Assembly (NCBI RefSeq): GCF_007994225.1
Contig: NZ_VLLL01000005.1
Coordinates: 314,359-378,358, forward strand
DNA from: Stackebrandtia albiflava
Lineage (GTDB): Bacteria; Actinomycetota; Actinomycetes; Mycobacteriales; Micromonosporaceae
Reading direction: 5' to 3'
DNA length: 64,000 nucleotides
This document shows positions 1-7,854 of the stretch, in pieces. The notes beneath the pieces were generated by a model. The model was not told where the DNA came from and did no database searches. It saw only the letters and a list, made by a program, of their open reading frames with translations. The translations under genes and the position numbers were made by a program. Position 1 is the first letter of the stretch. Every line of letters begins with the position of its first letter.

Positions 1-824
1 AACGGTTCGACCAGGTGGTGAGCAACCCGCCGTTCATCATCGGTCCGGCCCGCACCGACTACACCTACCGGGATTCCGGCCGCGACGGCGACGGTGTGTG
101 CGCCGAACTGGCGCGGGCGGCGCCACGACTGCTGAACCCCGGCGGAACCCTGCAGTTCCTCGCGAACTGGCTGCACGTCGAGGGGACGCCGTGGCGGGAC
201 CGCGTCGCGGGCTGGTTCGCGGATTCCGGGTGTGACGTGTGGGCGATCCAACGGGACGCGGTGGATCCGCTCGACTACGTGCGCATCTGGCAGCGGGACT
301 CCGGGGAGACCGATCCCGACCGCCTGGCGGCGTGGCTCGACTGGTTCGACGCGAACCGGGTCGAGGCGGTCGGGTTCGGTGTGGTCAACGCGCGCCTGCG
401 GGAGTCCGGGACGCCGGTGGTGTCCTGTGAGGACATCCGGTCGCGTCCGGGAGGCGACCCGGCCGGACTGGTCGCCGGGTGGTTCGACCGGGCGGAGTGG
501 TCGGGGGAGCGGGGTCTACCCGAACTGCTCGAAACCCGGCTGCGGGTCGCCGACGGGGTGATGCTGGAACAGGCCGCCACGGCGACGCCCGAGGGCTGGG
601 AGGTGGAGCGGCAAATGTTGACCGACACCGCCGGATGGAACCGGCGGGAGGAGATCGACCCGCTGCTGGTGTCGTTCCTGGGCGGCTGCACCGGCACCGT
701 TCCGATGCGTACCCAGATCGGCCTGCTCGCGCAGGCGCACGAGGCCCCCGAGGCGTTGCTCGCGGCGGGACTGACGCCGGTCGTGTCCGGACTGATCCAA
801 CGGGGTTTCCTGGAAGTGGTGTGA
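1..824 (+). CDS. Class I SAM-dependent methyltransferase, 5' truncated by window edge
   Basis: The reading frame is open from the first complete codon (base 3) and reads RFDQVVSNPPF, so the true start lies upstream of the window. The NPPF tetrapeptide is the catalytic motif of N6-adenine and N5-glutamine class I methyltransferases, which use S-adenosylmethionine. The approximately 260 residues after it form the end of the Rossmann fold plus a C-terminal extension. The nucleotide-binding N-terminus is not visible. The substrate (nucleic acid or protein glutamine) cannot be decided from this part. A strong inverted repeat begins directly at the stop codon. The methyltransferase class is secure; specificity is unknown. 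Confidence 0.8.
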   Translation, partial: RFDQVVSNPPFIIGPARTDYTYRDSGRDGDGVCAELARAAPRLLNPGGTLQFLANWLHVEGTPWRDRVAGWFADSGCDVWAIQRDAVDPLDYVRIWQRDSGETDPDRLAAWLDWFDANRVEAVGFGVVNARLRESGTPVVSCEDIRSRPGGDPAGLVAGWFDRAEWSGERGLPELLETRLRVADGVMLEQAATATPEGWEVERQMLTDTAGWNRREEIDPLLVSFLGGCTGTVPMRTQIGLLAQAHEAPEALLAAGLTPVVSGLIQRGFLEVV

Positions 825-871
825 ACCGGTGCGGCGCGGCGGTTCCACCGGACCGGCCGCGCCACACCGGT
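825..871. terminator. Bidirectional terminator between convergent genes
   Basis: Arms 825-840 and 856-871 are complementary over 16 positions with one mismatch. The hairpin sits exactly between the stop of the methyltransferase and the stop of the minus-strand SRPBCC gene. Confidence 0.6.
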
Positions 872-876
872 GACGT

Positions 877-1653
877 TCAGGACGGTGGATCCGCCGGGAA
901 CAACCGCCCGAGCCACTGCTGCCAGACCTCCGTCCACTCCGGACCGTCTCGCTCGTCGCCGTAGTGGTAGTGGAACGCGTTGACCATCCCCCACGCCTCC
1001 CCGCCGTGCCCACCGAACCGGTACATCGAGGTGTCGGTGCGGATTCCCAACGTCGTGTCGGGCGCGTAGACGTCCACCACGCCCCGGATCGGCTCGACGC
1101 CGTCGGGGGTCAGGTTCACCGATTCGCCCGTCGACAGCTCGCGGGATGTTCCCAATGCGGTGTGGAACCGGTCCCACACGGCCTTCCGGTCGAGTTCGGT
1201 GAAGGCCATGGCCAGCGCGTTGACCGCCGGCGCGGGCGCGAAGTACCTCAGATACGAGGTCAGGTTGTGGAAGAACAGGTCCCAACCGCGCGAGTGGTAC
1301 TCGGTCTCCCAGTCCTCGCCCAGGATGCCCGACTGCACGAGCCGCAGTACCGTTCCGCCGCCGTCGCGCGACTCCACCAGGAACTCCAGGGTCTCGGTGG
1401 GGTTGCCCGCCTCGCCGCCGAAGACCACGCGGTGCGGTGGATCCCAGGCGCGCACCCGGCCCTCGGAGGTGTTGCCGGAGCCGAAGTCCGCAGTGGACCG
1501 CGTCTCGTCCTGTGGGTCCACGTGATGCGGAACGAACCAGGTCGACAGGCCGGAACCGGTGGACACGGCATGCCAGACCTCCTCGACCGTCGCGTCCAGT
1601 TCCAGCCGTTTCTCGAGACTGTGCGGCTCCGGTTCGGGTCGCGGTTCAGGCAT
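877..1653 (-). CDS. SRPBCC (AHSA1-like) domain protein
   Basis: 258 residues. Residues about 13-140 match the START/Bet v1-type SRPBCC fold of the AHSA1 group: ELDATVEEVWHAVSTGSGLSTWF at the front, then a GxVxxWDPPHRVVF strand and the WDLFFHNLTSYL helix. The C-terminal 110 residues look like a second, weaker copy of the fold. Proteins of this group bind hydrophobic ligands in a cavity; the ligand is not predictable. The ATG at 1653 overlaps the stop of the upstream VOC gene by eight bases, so the two are translationally coupled. It is the last gene of an ArsR-VOC-SRPBCC operon, an arrangement common in actinobacteria, and is probably controlled by that ArsR protein. Confidence 0.82.
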   Translation of the reverse strand: MPEPRPEPEPHSLEKRLELDATVEEVWHAVSTGSGLSTWFVPHHVDPQDETRSTADFGSGNTSEGRVRAWDPPHRVVFGGEAGNPTETLEFLVESRDGGGTVLRLVQSGILGEDWETEYHSRGWDLFFHNLTSYLRYFAPAPAVNALAMAFTELDRKAVWDRFHTALGTSRELSTGESVNLTPDGVEPIRGVVDVYAPDTTLGIRTDTSMYRFGGHGGEAWGMVNAFHYHYGDERDGPEWTEVWQQWLGRLFPADPPS

Positions 1654-2065
1654 CCCCGGTGACCTCCATCAGGCCGATCAGGTTGCCGCAGGTGTCGTCC
1701 AGCACGGCCTGCCTACCGCCCGGCACGTCCTGCGGTTCGCCCTGGAACTCGACACCGAGACCGCGCAGCCGCGCGTACTCGGCGTCGACGTCGTCCACGA
1801 AGAACAGCGTGTAGGGGATGCCGGCCTCGTGCAGCGTGCGCTGGTACACCCGGGCGGCCGGTTCACCGTTGATCTGTATACCCGGGTTGCCGTTGGGTTC
1901 CAGCAGCAGTTCCACCCCGTCGGTGTCCTCCGGTGAGGTGACGGTGAGCCAGCGGGCGCCACCGGCGGGCACGTCGTTCTTGACGACGAAACCGAGTTTC
2001 CCGGTGTAGAAGTCGTGTGCCTTGGCCTGGTCGTCGACCAGCACGTTGGTGATGAGAATACGCAT
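1646..2065 (-). CDS. VOC (glyoxalase/bleomycin-resistance fold) protein
   Basis: 139 residues from ATG 2065 (MRILITNVLVDDQ). A longer frame exists upstream but overlaps the ArsR gene and lacks family similarity. The two beta-alpha-beta modules typical of VOC proteins are visible: FYTGKLGFVVKNDVP with GARWLTV in the first half, and YTLFFVDDVDAEYARL with GVEF in the second half. The family includes metal-dependent isomerases and drug-sequestering proteins; the substrate here is unknown. The start is separated from the upstream ArsR stop by one base, and the stop overlaps the SRPBCC start, so the three genes form one transcript. Confidence 0.85.
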   Translation of the reverse strand: MRILITNVLVDDQAKAHDFYTGKLGFVVKNDVPAGGARWLTVTSPEDTDGVELLLEPNGNPGIQINGEPAARVYQRTLHEAGIPYTLFFVDDVDAEYARLRGLGVEFQGEPQDVPGGRQAVLDDTCGNLIGLMEVTGDA

Positions 2066-2066
2066 G

Positions 2067-2672
2067 TCACTCCTCTTTGTCGTTGTCGTCACCGGACGGC
2101 GGCACCGGGTGCAGCGCCACGATGATCCGATGTGTCCGCCCACCGGGTGCGGTGTCGGTGTGGTACCGGCCGACCAGGGTCGTCACCGTCTCGGCGAGTT
2201 CCCTGGCGAACGCCGCCCGTTCGGCCGCGCTCGCGAACCGCACCTCACCGTCGATGGTGAAGGTGGCGAGTCTTCTGCGGGTCCGCGCCGCGCCGGTGAT
2301 GAGCGACCCGACCTCGTGGACGAGTCGCGACGCCACCGCCAACAGCCACCGCGCGGACAGTCGGTCCGGTGACCGCTCGGGATCGGGGCTCATGCCGCCC
2401 ATGACCTCCGGGGAGATCACGTACTCCCGCGCGGTGGCCCGCAGGAGACGTTCGGTGAAGTTGCCCGCGCGGCGTTCCTCGACCAGTTCGATCAGGCCGT
2501 GGGCCTCCAGCGCCCGCAGGTGGTAGTTGACCTTCTGGCGGGCGATGCCGAGCCGCCTGGCGAGCGCCGCGGCGGTCGCCGGTTCGGTCAGTTCCGCCAG
2601 CAGGGCGGCGCGTGCCGGGTCGAGCGAGGCCTCGGCGGCGGCCGGGTCGTTGATGACGGCGACTTCATCCAT
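2067..2672 (-). CDS. ArsR-type winged-helix transcriptional regulator
   Basis: 201 residues from ATG 2672 (MDEVAVIND). Residues about 17-85 form a winged HTH: AALLAELTEPATAAALARRLG, then IARQKVNYHLRALEAHGLIE and a wing containing ERRAGNFTERLL. The C-terminal half is a helical domain of the type seen in actinobacterial ArsR regulators linked to SRPBCC genes. No cysteine metal site is present, so it is probably not a metal sensor. A consensus -35/-10 pair places transcription start at or next to the ATG, suggesting a leaderless message. It heads the ArsR-VOC-SRPBCC operon and probably represses it. Confidence 0.85.
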   Translation of the reverse strand: MDEVAVINDPAAAEASLDPARAALLAELTEPATAAALARRLGIARQKVNYHLRALEAHGLIELVEERRAGNFTERLLRATAREYVISPEVMGGMSPDPERSPDRLSARWLLAVASRLVHEVGSLITGAARTRRRLATFTIDGEVRFASAAERAAFARELAETVTTLVGRYHTDTAPGGRTHRIIVALHPVPPSGDDNDKEE

Positions 2673-2678
2673 AAGCCC

Positions 2679-2707
2679 AGCATGGTCGCGAAAAATAAAA
2701 TTGTCAA
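2679..2707 (-). promoter_or_regulatory. Promoter of ArsR-VOC-SRPBCC operon
   Basis: On the minus strand TTGACA (2707-2702) is followed after 17 bases by CATGCT (2684-2679). Transcription would start about seven bases later, at the ATG of the ArsR gene (2672), implying a leaderless mRNA. The stretch is distinctly AT-rich against its surroundings. Confidence 0.55.
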
Positions 2708-2714
2708 GGCAATG

Positions 2715-2728
2715 GTGACCCGGGTCAC
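2715..2728. promoter_or_regulatory. 14-bp perfect palindrome, candidate operator
   Basis: GTGACCCGGGTCAC lies between the divergent ArsR (start 2672) and PadR (start 2783) genes, just upstream of the -35 box of the ArsR operon. It could serve either regulator. Confidence 0.4.
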
Positions 2729-2782
2729 GCACCCGACCGGCATAGGCTGTACGACGACGGTTCATACGGTGAGAGGGCGGAC

Positions 2783-3382
2783 ATGTCGGCCACGCGCCTG
2801 ATGGTGTTGGGCGTCGTGCGGATTCACGGCACGGCGCACGGCTACCTCGTGCAGAACGAGCTGCTGGCCTGGAACGCCCACGAATGGGCGAACATCAAGT
2901 GGGGATCGCTCTACCACGCCCTCAAGCAGATGACCAAGCAGGGACTCCTGACCGCCCAGGACGCCGGCGACGGCTCCTGGCGGGTCGACTACACCATCAC
3001 GCCCGCCGGCGACGTGGAGTTCCTGCGGTTGCTGCGCAGCGCGCTCGCCCACCCGGAGCACCGGCCCGACGCGCTCGCCGCCGCACTCGGCTTCTTCACG
3101 GCGTTGCCACGCGCGGAGGTGATCGAACTGCTACGCAGCCGGGTGGCCGCCCTGGAGTCCGAAAGGGATGTCAAGGCGAAACAGTCACGGCAGGCGGCGG
3201 AACGGCCCTCCCAGGTGGGGCACATCAGTGAACTGTTCGGACTCTGGGTCCACGCCGCCGACAGCGGTATCGCCTGGACCAGGTCCCTCATCGACCGGCT
3301 GGAACGGGGCGACTGGACCATGGCCGACGACGACCCCCACGCCTTCGGCACCCCCGGTTCGGGGCGACGCGGCACCACCTGA
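2783..3382 (+). CDS. PadR family transcriptional regulator
   Basis: 199 residues. The first 80 residues are a PadR winged helix: RLMVLGVVRIHGTAHGYLVQ, then the SLYHALKQMTKQGLL recognition region and a wing YTITPAGDVEFLRLL. Residues 90-190 form the dimerising helical C-terminal domain of the longer PadR subfamily, including a charged coiled-coil stretch around ESERDVKAKQSRQAAE. PadR proteins repress efflux or detoxification genes and are relieved by small ligands. The gene is divergent from the ArsR operon and lies 28 bp upstream of a short-chain dehydrogenase, with which it is probably co-transcribed. Confidence 0.85.
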   Translation: MSATRLMVLGVVRIHGTAHGYLVQNELLAWNAHEWANIKWGSLYHALKQMTKQGLLTAQDAGDGSWRVDYTITPAGDVEFLRLLRSALAHPEHRPDALAAALGFFTALPRAEVIELLRSRVAALESERDVKAKQSRQAAERPSQVGHISELFGLWVHAADSGIAWTRSLIDRLERGDWTMADDDPHAFGTPGSGRRGTT

Positions 3383-3410
3383 CGACGGCCGGTGCGGTAG
3401 AACCGTGACC

Positions 3411-4289
3411 ATGGAATCGCATCCCCTGTCCGGTAAGACGGCGTTGATAACCGGAGTGTCACGCCGCGCGGGCATCGGATTCGCCATCGCCCGCAGGCTC
3501 ATCGACGCCGGTGCCAGCGTCTTCGTCCAGCACCACGCCGCCCACGACGGTGAACAACCCTGGGGCGCCGACGATCTCGACGCGGTCCGCGCCGAACTCC
3601 GCGGCGGACTGCGGCCCGGCGCCCGATTCGGAGACGCGCACGCCGAACTCGCCGACCCCGCCGCGCCGGCCGCCCTCGTCTCGGCGGCGGCCGAACTGAC
3701 CGGTGGACTCGACATCCTGGTATGCAACCACGCCAACAGCGGCGGCGACGGCTCCATCTTCGACATGACACCCGAACGGCTCGACGCCCACTGGCAGGTC
3801 AACACCCGATCGACCCTCCTGCTGACCCGGCACTTCGCCGAGCGGTACGCGCCACTCGGCGACGGGGCCGGCCCTGCGAGGCCGGGGGAGCGGGCCGAGA
3901 CCGGTGGTCCTCTCGACGAACACCGCACCGGGCGCGTCGTCTGGCTCACCTCCGGTCAACAGGACGGTCCGATGCGTGGTGAGGTCGCCTACGCCACCGG
4001 CAAGGCCGCGCTGGCAGGGATCACCGCCACCGTCGCCGCCGAACTGCTGGAACGCGGCGTCATCCTCAACACCGTCAACCCCGGCCCGGTCAACACCGGA
4101 TACCTGGATCCGGAGACGACCGACCGCGACCTGACCGAGGTCACGGAGCTGATCGCCCGGACCCCGTTCGGCCGGTTCGGCGCCCCCGACGACCCGGCGC
4201 GACTCATCGCGTGGCTGGTCTCCGACGACGGCCGCTGGATCGTCGGCCAGGTCCTCAAGTCCGACGGCGGCTTCGACCTCTGGCGATGA
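3411..4289 (+). CDS. Short-chain dehydrogenase/reductase (SDR)
   Basis: 292 residues from ATG 3411; an in-frame GTG at 3405 is an alternative. The classical SDR elements are present: cofactor loop TGVSRRAGIG (residues 14-23), catalytic Ser181 in WLTSGQ, and Tyr194/Lys198 in YATGK with the normal 13-residue spacing. The NNAG structural motif is replaced by NHAN, and an insertion rich in Gly/Glu lies before the catalytic serine. The TGxxx(A)GIG layout resembles the FabG-like SDRs often annotated as 3-ketoacyl-ACP reductase. The substrate is not predictable. It follows the PadR gene and may be its target. Confidence 0.85.
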   Translation: MESHPLSGKTALITGVSRRAGIGFAIARRLIDAGASVFVQHHAAHDGEQPWGADDLDAVRAELRGGLRPGARFGDAHAELADPAAPAALVSAAAELTGGLDILVCNHANSGGDGSIFDMTPERLDAHWQVNTRSTLLLTRHFAERYAPLGDGAGPARPGERAETGGPLDEHRTGRVVWLTSGQQDGPMRGEVAYATGKAALAGITATVAAELLERGVILNTVNPGPVNTGYLDPETTDRDLTEVTELIARTPFGRFGAPDDPARLIAWLVSDDGRWIVGQVLKSDGGFDLWR

Positions 4290-4299
4290 TCCTGCGTGG

Positions 4300-5595
4300 T
4301 CACACCCGGGTGGCGGTGGATTCGGTGCCGAACTGCCTGATCGTCATGGTGGTGGCCCGGCCCGACGAGTCGAGGTCGAACTCCAGTTCGGTGCGGACCG
4401 CGTCCACCGACACGTGACGTAGACCGTGGACGGTCAACGTCAGGGCCGCACCGTCCCCGACGGTGATGGTGGGTGCCTTGGCGTCGTCGCCGCCGTCGCG
4501 GGGCCAGTCGATCCGCACGTTCCGGCCGTCCGGCAGCCGCCAGTCCCCGCCGTACCGGTGACGCCAGTCGTCGAGGGTCCGGACTCCCCGCGAACGCGTC
4601 GTCTCCTCCGCGGTGTGGGGCCAACCGGTCTCGCGCATCGCGGTGTCCTTCACCCGCGTCAACATGTCGATCGAGGTGTCGTCGTTGTGCATGACCGCGA
4701 CCGCGTACGGACCGGTGCGCGACGCGGTGACGAAGCAGGTGAATCCGTGGTTGTCGCCGCCGTGGCCGAACCGGGGCAGGACGGGGTCCGGCTCCAGGAA
4801 CAGGCCCAGCCCCAATGGGGCGGCCTGCTCGGTGAGCATCTCGCGCGCCAGCGCGGTCGGCAACAGCTCCCCGTCCCCCTCGGCCGCGTCGCGGATCGCC
4901 GACACGAACCGGATCAGGTCCTCGGCGGTGCACCACATCCCGGCGGCGGCCTGTTCGGGATAACGGTGCCCCCCACCGGCCACCGGCCGGCCGTCGACGT
5001 GGGCGACCGCGGTGGAGTCCGAATCCGGATGGTATGTCGCGGTGAACATCCCGGCGGGCCGGAACACCAGTTCGTCGGCGAGATCGGCGAAGGGCGCGCC
5101 GGTGACGTCCTCCATGAGCTGTTGCACCACCGTGTAACCGCCACCGGAGTACTTGAACGTGAGGCCCGGGATGCCGGCGACCCTGACGGGCCCGGTGTTG
5201 GCCGGGTCGGCGCCGTCGAGGATCTGCGGGAGGGTGGGCAGCGGCAGACCGGGGGCGTAGCCGGGGAACCCGTGCACGGTCAGCCCGGCCGAGTGGCTGA
5301 GAAGCTGGCGGAGCGTGAACGGGACGTGGGTCTCGGACGGCGGACGCCAGGACCGCAGATACGTGGTGACGTCACGGTCCAGCGCTATGACGTCGTCGGC
5401 GACGAGCCGCAGCGCGGCGGCCGCGGCGACCGCCTTACTGATCGACGCGGCCTGGAACCTGGTGCCGGGACGGCCTCCGACGGTCGTGGAGGCGATTCCG
5501 GTGGAGTCCCGCACCGCCACGGACGCGACCGGAGGAGTGGTCCCCGGTTCGGCTTCCTCGTACAGTGCGGTCAGCTTCTTCAAGGGTGATGTCAT
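4300..5595 (-). CDS. Serine hydrolase, class C beta-lactamase / D-peptidase fold (S12)
   Basis: 431 residues from ATG 5595 (MTSPLKKL); longer upstream frames have no family character. The three penicillin-recognising motifs are visible: SISK with nucleophile Ser51 and Lys54, YSG at 149-151 (the YxN position), and HGG at 278-280. No signal peptide is visible, so the enzyme is probably cytoplasmic. The C-terminal 130 residues form an extra beta-rich domain found in the esterase/D-aminopeptidase branch of the family. True beta-lactamase activity is unlikely given the lack of export. It converges with the SDR gene (stops 10 bp apart) and is divergent from the ABC exporter. Confidence 0.82.
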   Translation of the reverse strand: MTSPLKKLTALYEEAEPGTTPPVASVAVRDSTGIASTTVGGRPGTRFQAASISKAVAAAAALRLVADDVIALDRDVTTYLRSWRPPSETHVPFTLRQLLSHSAGLTVHGFPGYAPGLPLPTLPQILDGADPANTGPVRVAGIPGLTFKYSGGGYTVVQQLMEDVTGAPFADLADELVFRPAGMFTATYHPDSDSTAVAHVDGRPVAGGGHRYPEQAAAGMWCTAEDLIRFVSAIRDAAEGDGELLPTALAREMLTEQAAPLGLGLFLEPDPVLPRFGHGGDNHGFTCFVTASRTGPYAVAVMHNDDTSIDMLTRVKDTAMRETGWPHTAEETTRSRGVRTLDDWRHRYGGDWRLPDGRNVRIDWPRDGGDDAKAPTITVGDGAALTLTVHGLRHVSVDAVRTELEFDLDSSGRATTMTIRQFGTESTATRV

Positions 5596-5669
5596 ATAGA
5601 CATCATAGCGACGGCGGGCCGTTTGCGCACACCGCGCGGGATTTCGCAAGGCATCCACTAAAGTTTTGG

Positions 5670-5730
5670 TATTCAAGTTTGTGCAGTTGCCGTCGATGGA
5701 CTAGCCTCGGATGGCACTCAAACTTGAATA
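5670..5730 (+). promoter_or_regulatory. Promoter with twin inverted operator for the ABC exporter
   Basis: TATTCAAGTTTG (5670-5681) and its exact reverse complement (5719-5730) flank a 37-bp spacer. Each arm is itself half of a TTCAAGTTTGAA-like palindrome. A candidate promoter, TTGTGC (5679-5684), 17 bp, TAGCCT (5702-5707), lies between and over the arms. The right arm abuts the AGGAGG ribosome site (5730-5735). A repressor bound at both would block transcription. Confidence 0.5.
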
Positions 5731-5741
5731 GGAGGCTCGGA

Positions 5742-6695
5742 ATGATCCACACCCGAGGTCTGGCACGGGACTTCCGCGCGAAGAAGGAAGTCGTCAAGGC
5801 GGTCAAGGGCATCGACATCGACGTGTCACCGGGGGAACTGGTCGCCTTCCTGGGGCCCAACGGCGCCGGCAAGTCCACCACGCTTCGGATGCTGACCACG
5901 TCGTTGCGGCCCACCCGCGGCACCGCCACGGTGGCCGGACACGACGTCCTGGCGGCACCGGTCGAGGTCCGCCGCGCGATCGGCTACATCGGACAGGGCA
6001 ACGGCGTCAGCCACAACCACCGCATAGTCGACGAACTGGTCGACCACGGCCGGTTCTACGGCATGACCGGACGCGACGCCAGACGGCGTGCCGCCGAACT
6101 CCTGGAACTCCTGGGGCTGGCGGGCATGGCCAAACGCTCGATCGGCACCCTCTCCGGCGGACAGCGCCGCCGTGCCGACATCGCGCTGGGACTGATGCAC
6201 CGCCCCGCGCTGCTCTTCCTGGACGAGCCCTCCACGGGACTCGATCCGCAGAACCGCGCCAACCTGGCCGAGGAGATCGTCCGGCTGCGGGCGGAACTGG
6301 GCATGACGATCTTCCTGACCACCCACTACCTGGAGGAGGCCGACCAACTCGCCGAACGGGTGCTGATCATCGACGACGGCGAGGTCATCGCCGCCGGAAG
6401 CCCCGCCGAACTCAAGGCGACCCTGGCGGGTGACCGCATCACCCTCGGGATGGCCGACGAGGTCGCCGCCAAGTCCGCCGCGGCGCTGCTGGAGGGCTCC
6501 GCGCGCGAGACCACCGTCAGCGGCGCGACCGTGATCCTGACCGTGGAGAACGGCGAGTCGGCACTGCCCCGCACCCTGCGCGCGCTCGACGCCGCCGACC
6601 TGCCCGCCGACACCGCGAAGCTGCGGATCCCCACCCTCGACGACGTGTTCCTGTCCCTCACCGGCCGCACCCTCCGTGACGCCGACGCCGCCTGA
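5742..6695 (+). CDS. ABC transporter ATP-binding protein, DrrA-like
   Basis: 317 residues from ATG 5742, preceded by a perfect AGGAGG six bases upstream. Walker A GPNGAGKST is at 38-46, the signature LSGGQ at 137-141, Walker B LLFLDEP at 157-163, and the switch histidine in TTHYLEEAD follows. The C-terminal 90 residues are the regulatory extension typical of DrrA-type ATPases, which drive ABC-2 exporters of drugs or lipids. It is the first gene of a two-gene operon with its permease, whose GTG lies 10 bp after this stop. Substrate unknown. Regulation probably acts through the twin operator just upstream. Confidence 0.9.
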   Translation: MIHTRGLARDFRAKKEVVKAVKGIDIDVSPGELVAFLGPNGAGKSTTLRMLTTSLRPTRGTATVAGHDVLAAPVEVRRAIGYIGQGNGVSHNHRIVDELVDHGRFYGMTGRDARRRAAELLELLGLAGMAKRSIGTLSGGQRRRADIALGLMHRPALLFLDEPSTGLDPQNRANLAEEIVRLRAELGMTIFLTTHYLEEADQLAERVLIIDDGEVIAAGSPAELKATLAGDRITLGMADEVAAKSAAALLEGSARETTVSGATVILTVENGESALPRTLRALDAADLPADTAKLRIPTLDDVFLSLTGRTLRDADAA

Positions 6696-6705
6696 AAGGA
6701 AACCC

Positions 6706-7461
6706 GTGTCCTTCTTCTCCGACACCGCGAAGGTCTTCGTCCGCGAATCCCGTCCGATCTTCTACGACCCCTTCACCCCGGTGTTCTCACTGGCGCAACC
6801 ACTCGTGTTCCTCGCGTTGCTGGGGCCGCTGGTGGCCGCGACCCCCGGGATCCCCGGCGAGTCGCCGTGGCAGTGGTTCGTGCCCGGGATCGTCGTGATG
6901 GTGTCGCTGTTCGGCACCTCCATGACCGGCTCCAACCTCCAGTACGAGATGACCACCGGATCGCACGAGCGCATCATGGTGGCGCCGCTCAACCGGGCGG
7001 CCATCATGACGGGCAAGGCGTTGAAGGAGATCGCCCCGCTGGTCGTCCAGGGCGCCATCATCGTGCTCGTGATGCTGCCGTTCGGTTTCCGGCTCTACCC
7101 GCTGGGCGCGCTACTGGGCCTGGCGATCCTCGCCGTCCTGGGGATCGGGCTCGGGGCGCTGTCGTACGCGCTGGCGCTGGCCTCGCAGGGCAAGGAGTGG
7201 CTGTTCTGGGGAGTGCAGCAGACACTGCTGTTCCCGCTGCTGATCCTGTCGGGCATGATGCTGCCGCTCGAACAGGGGCCGGCCTGGATGCGGGCCGTCT
7301 CGACGGTCAACCCGCTCACCTACATCGTCGAGGCCGAACGCACGCTGTTCGCCGGTGAATACGCCTGGGACGTCGTCGGACCCGGTGTCGTCGCCGCCGT
7401 CGCCACCGCCGCCGTCGGCCTGACGGTGGGCATTCTGACGATGCGCCGCCAGACCGTCTGA
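6706..7461 (+). CDS. ABC-2 type permease, DrrB-like
   Basis: 251 residues from GTG 6706, chosen because AAAGGA precedes it and it clears the ATPase stop; a longer frame would overlap that gene. The protein has the six hydrophobic segments of ABC-2 permeases: near PVFSLAQPLVFLALLGPLVA, the VPGIVVMVSLFGTSM region, two central helices, the LLFPLLILSGMMLPLE helix, and a C-terminal helix. The family motif NPLTYIVEAERTLFAG before the last segment is conserved. Together with the DrrA-like ATPase it forms a membrane exporter. A 14-bp hairpin terminator follows directly. Confidence 0.88.
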   Translation: MSFFSDTAKVFVRESRPIFYDPFTPVFSLAQPLVFLALLGPLVAATPGIPGESPWQWFVPGIVVMVSLFGTSMTGSNLQYEMTTGSHERIMVAPLNRAAIMTGKALKEIAPLVVQGAIIVLVMLPFGFRLYPLGALLGLAILAVLGIGLGALSYALALASQGKEWLFWGVQQTLLFPLLILSGMMLPLEQGPAWMRAVSTVNPLTYIVEAERTLFAGEYAWDVVGPGVVAAVATAAVGLTVGILTMRRQTV

Positions 7462-7465
7462 CCCC

Positions 7466-7498
7466 GTGCGCGGCGCCCGTCCGCCGGGCGTCGCGCAC
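7466..7498 (+). terminator. Hairpin terminator after the ABC exporter
   Basis: Arms GTGCGCGGCGCCCG (7466-7479) and 7485-7498 pair over 14 positions with one G-U. The loop is five bases and the hairpin lies five bases after the permease stop. Confidence 0.55.
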
Positions 7499-7544
7499 GT
7501 ATATCGATTTCGGCGTTCCGGCATCCGGGGCGTACGCTGTAGCC

Positions 7545-7838
7545 GTGTATACCGGTACCGCCATCTTCGACGTGCTTCTGCCGGGTGATTCACGCTCGCT
7601 GAAAGCCAAGCGTTCCTATGTCAGGCCGATCGTGGCCGCGCTACGCAGGCTGGAGGTCTCCGCCGCCGAGGTCGGCGGTGAGGACCTGCACGGGCGCAGC
7701 GAGGTCGGCGTCGCGGTGGTGTCCGGAGAACACTCGCACGTCCAGGAAGTGCTGGACGCCTGCGAAAAGCTGGTGGCGGGCCGCCCGGAGATTGAGCTGC
7801 TCAGTGTCCGCAGGCGGGTCTTCGGCCAGGAGGACTAG
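7545..7838 (+). CDS. DUF503 (YlxP-like) protein
   Basis: 97 residues from GTG 7545. The sequence MYTGTAIFDVLLPGDSRSLK, followed by KRSYVRPIVAALRRL and VAVVSGEHSHVQEVLDACE, matches the small ferredoxin-like DUF503 family. This family sits upstream of rbfA in nusA-infB operons and its role, presumed in ribosome maturation, is not proven. The neighbour rbfA starts 16 bp downstream, so the pair is co-transcribed. Here nusA and infB are not upstream; a drug-type ABC exporter is. Confidence 0.9.
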   Translation: MYTGTAIFDVLLPGDSRSLKAKRSYVRPIVAALRRLEVSAAEVGGEDLHGRSEVGVAVVSGEHSHVQEVLDACEKLVAGRPEIELLSVRRRVFGQED

Positions 7839-7854
7839 GAAGAGGTGGGTCACG

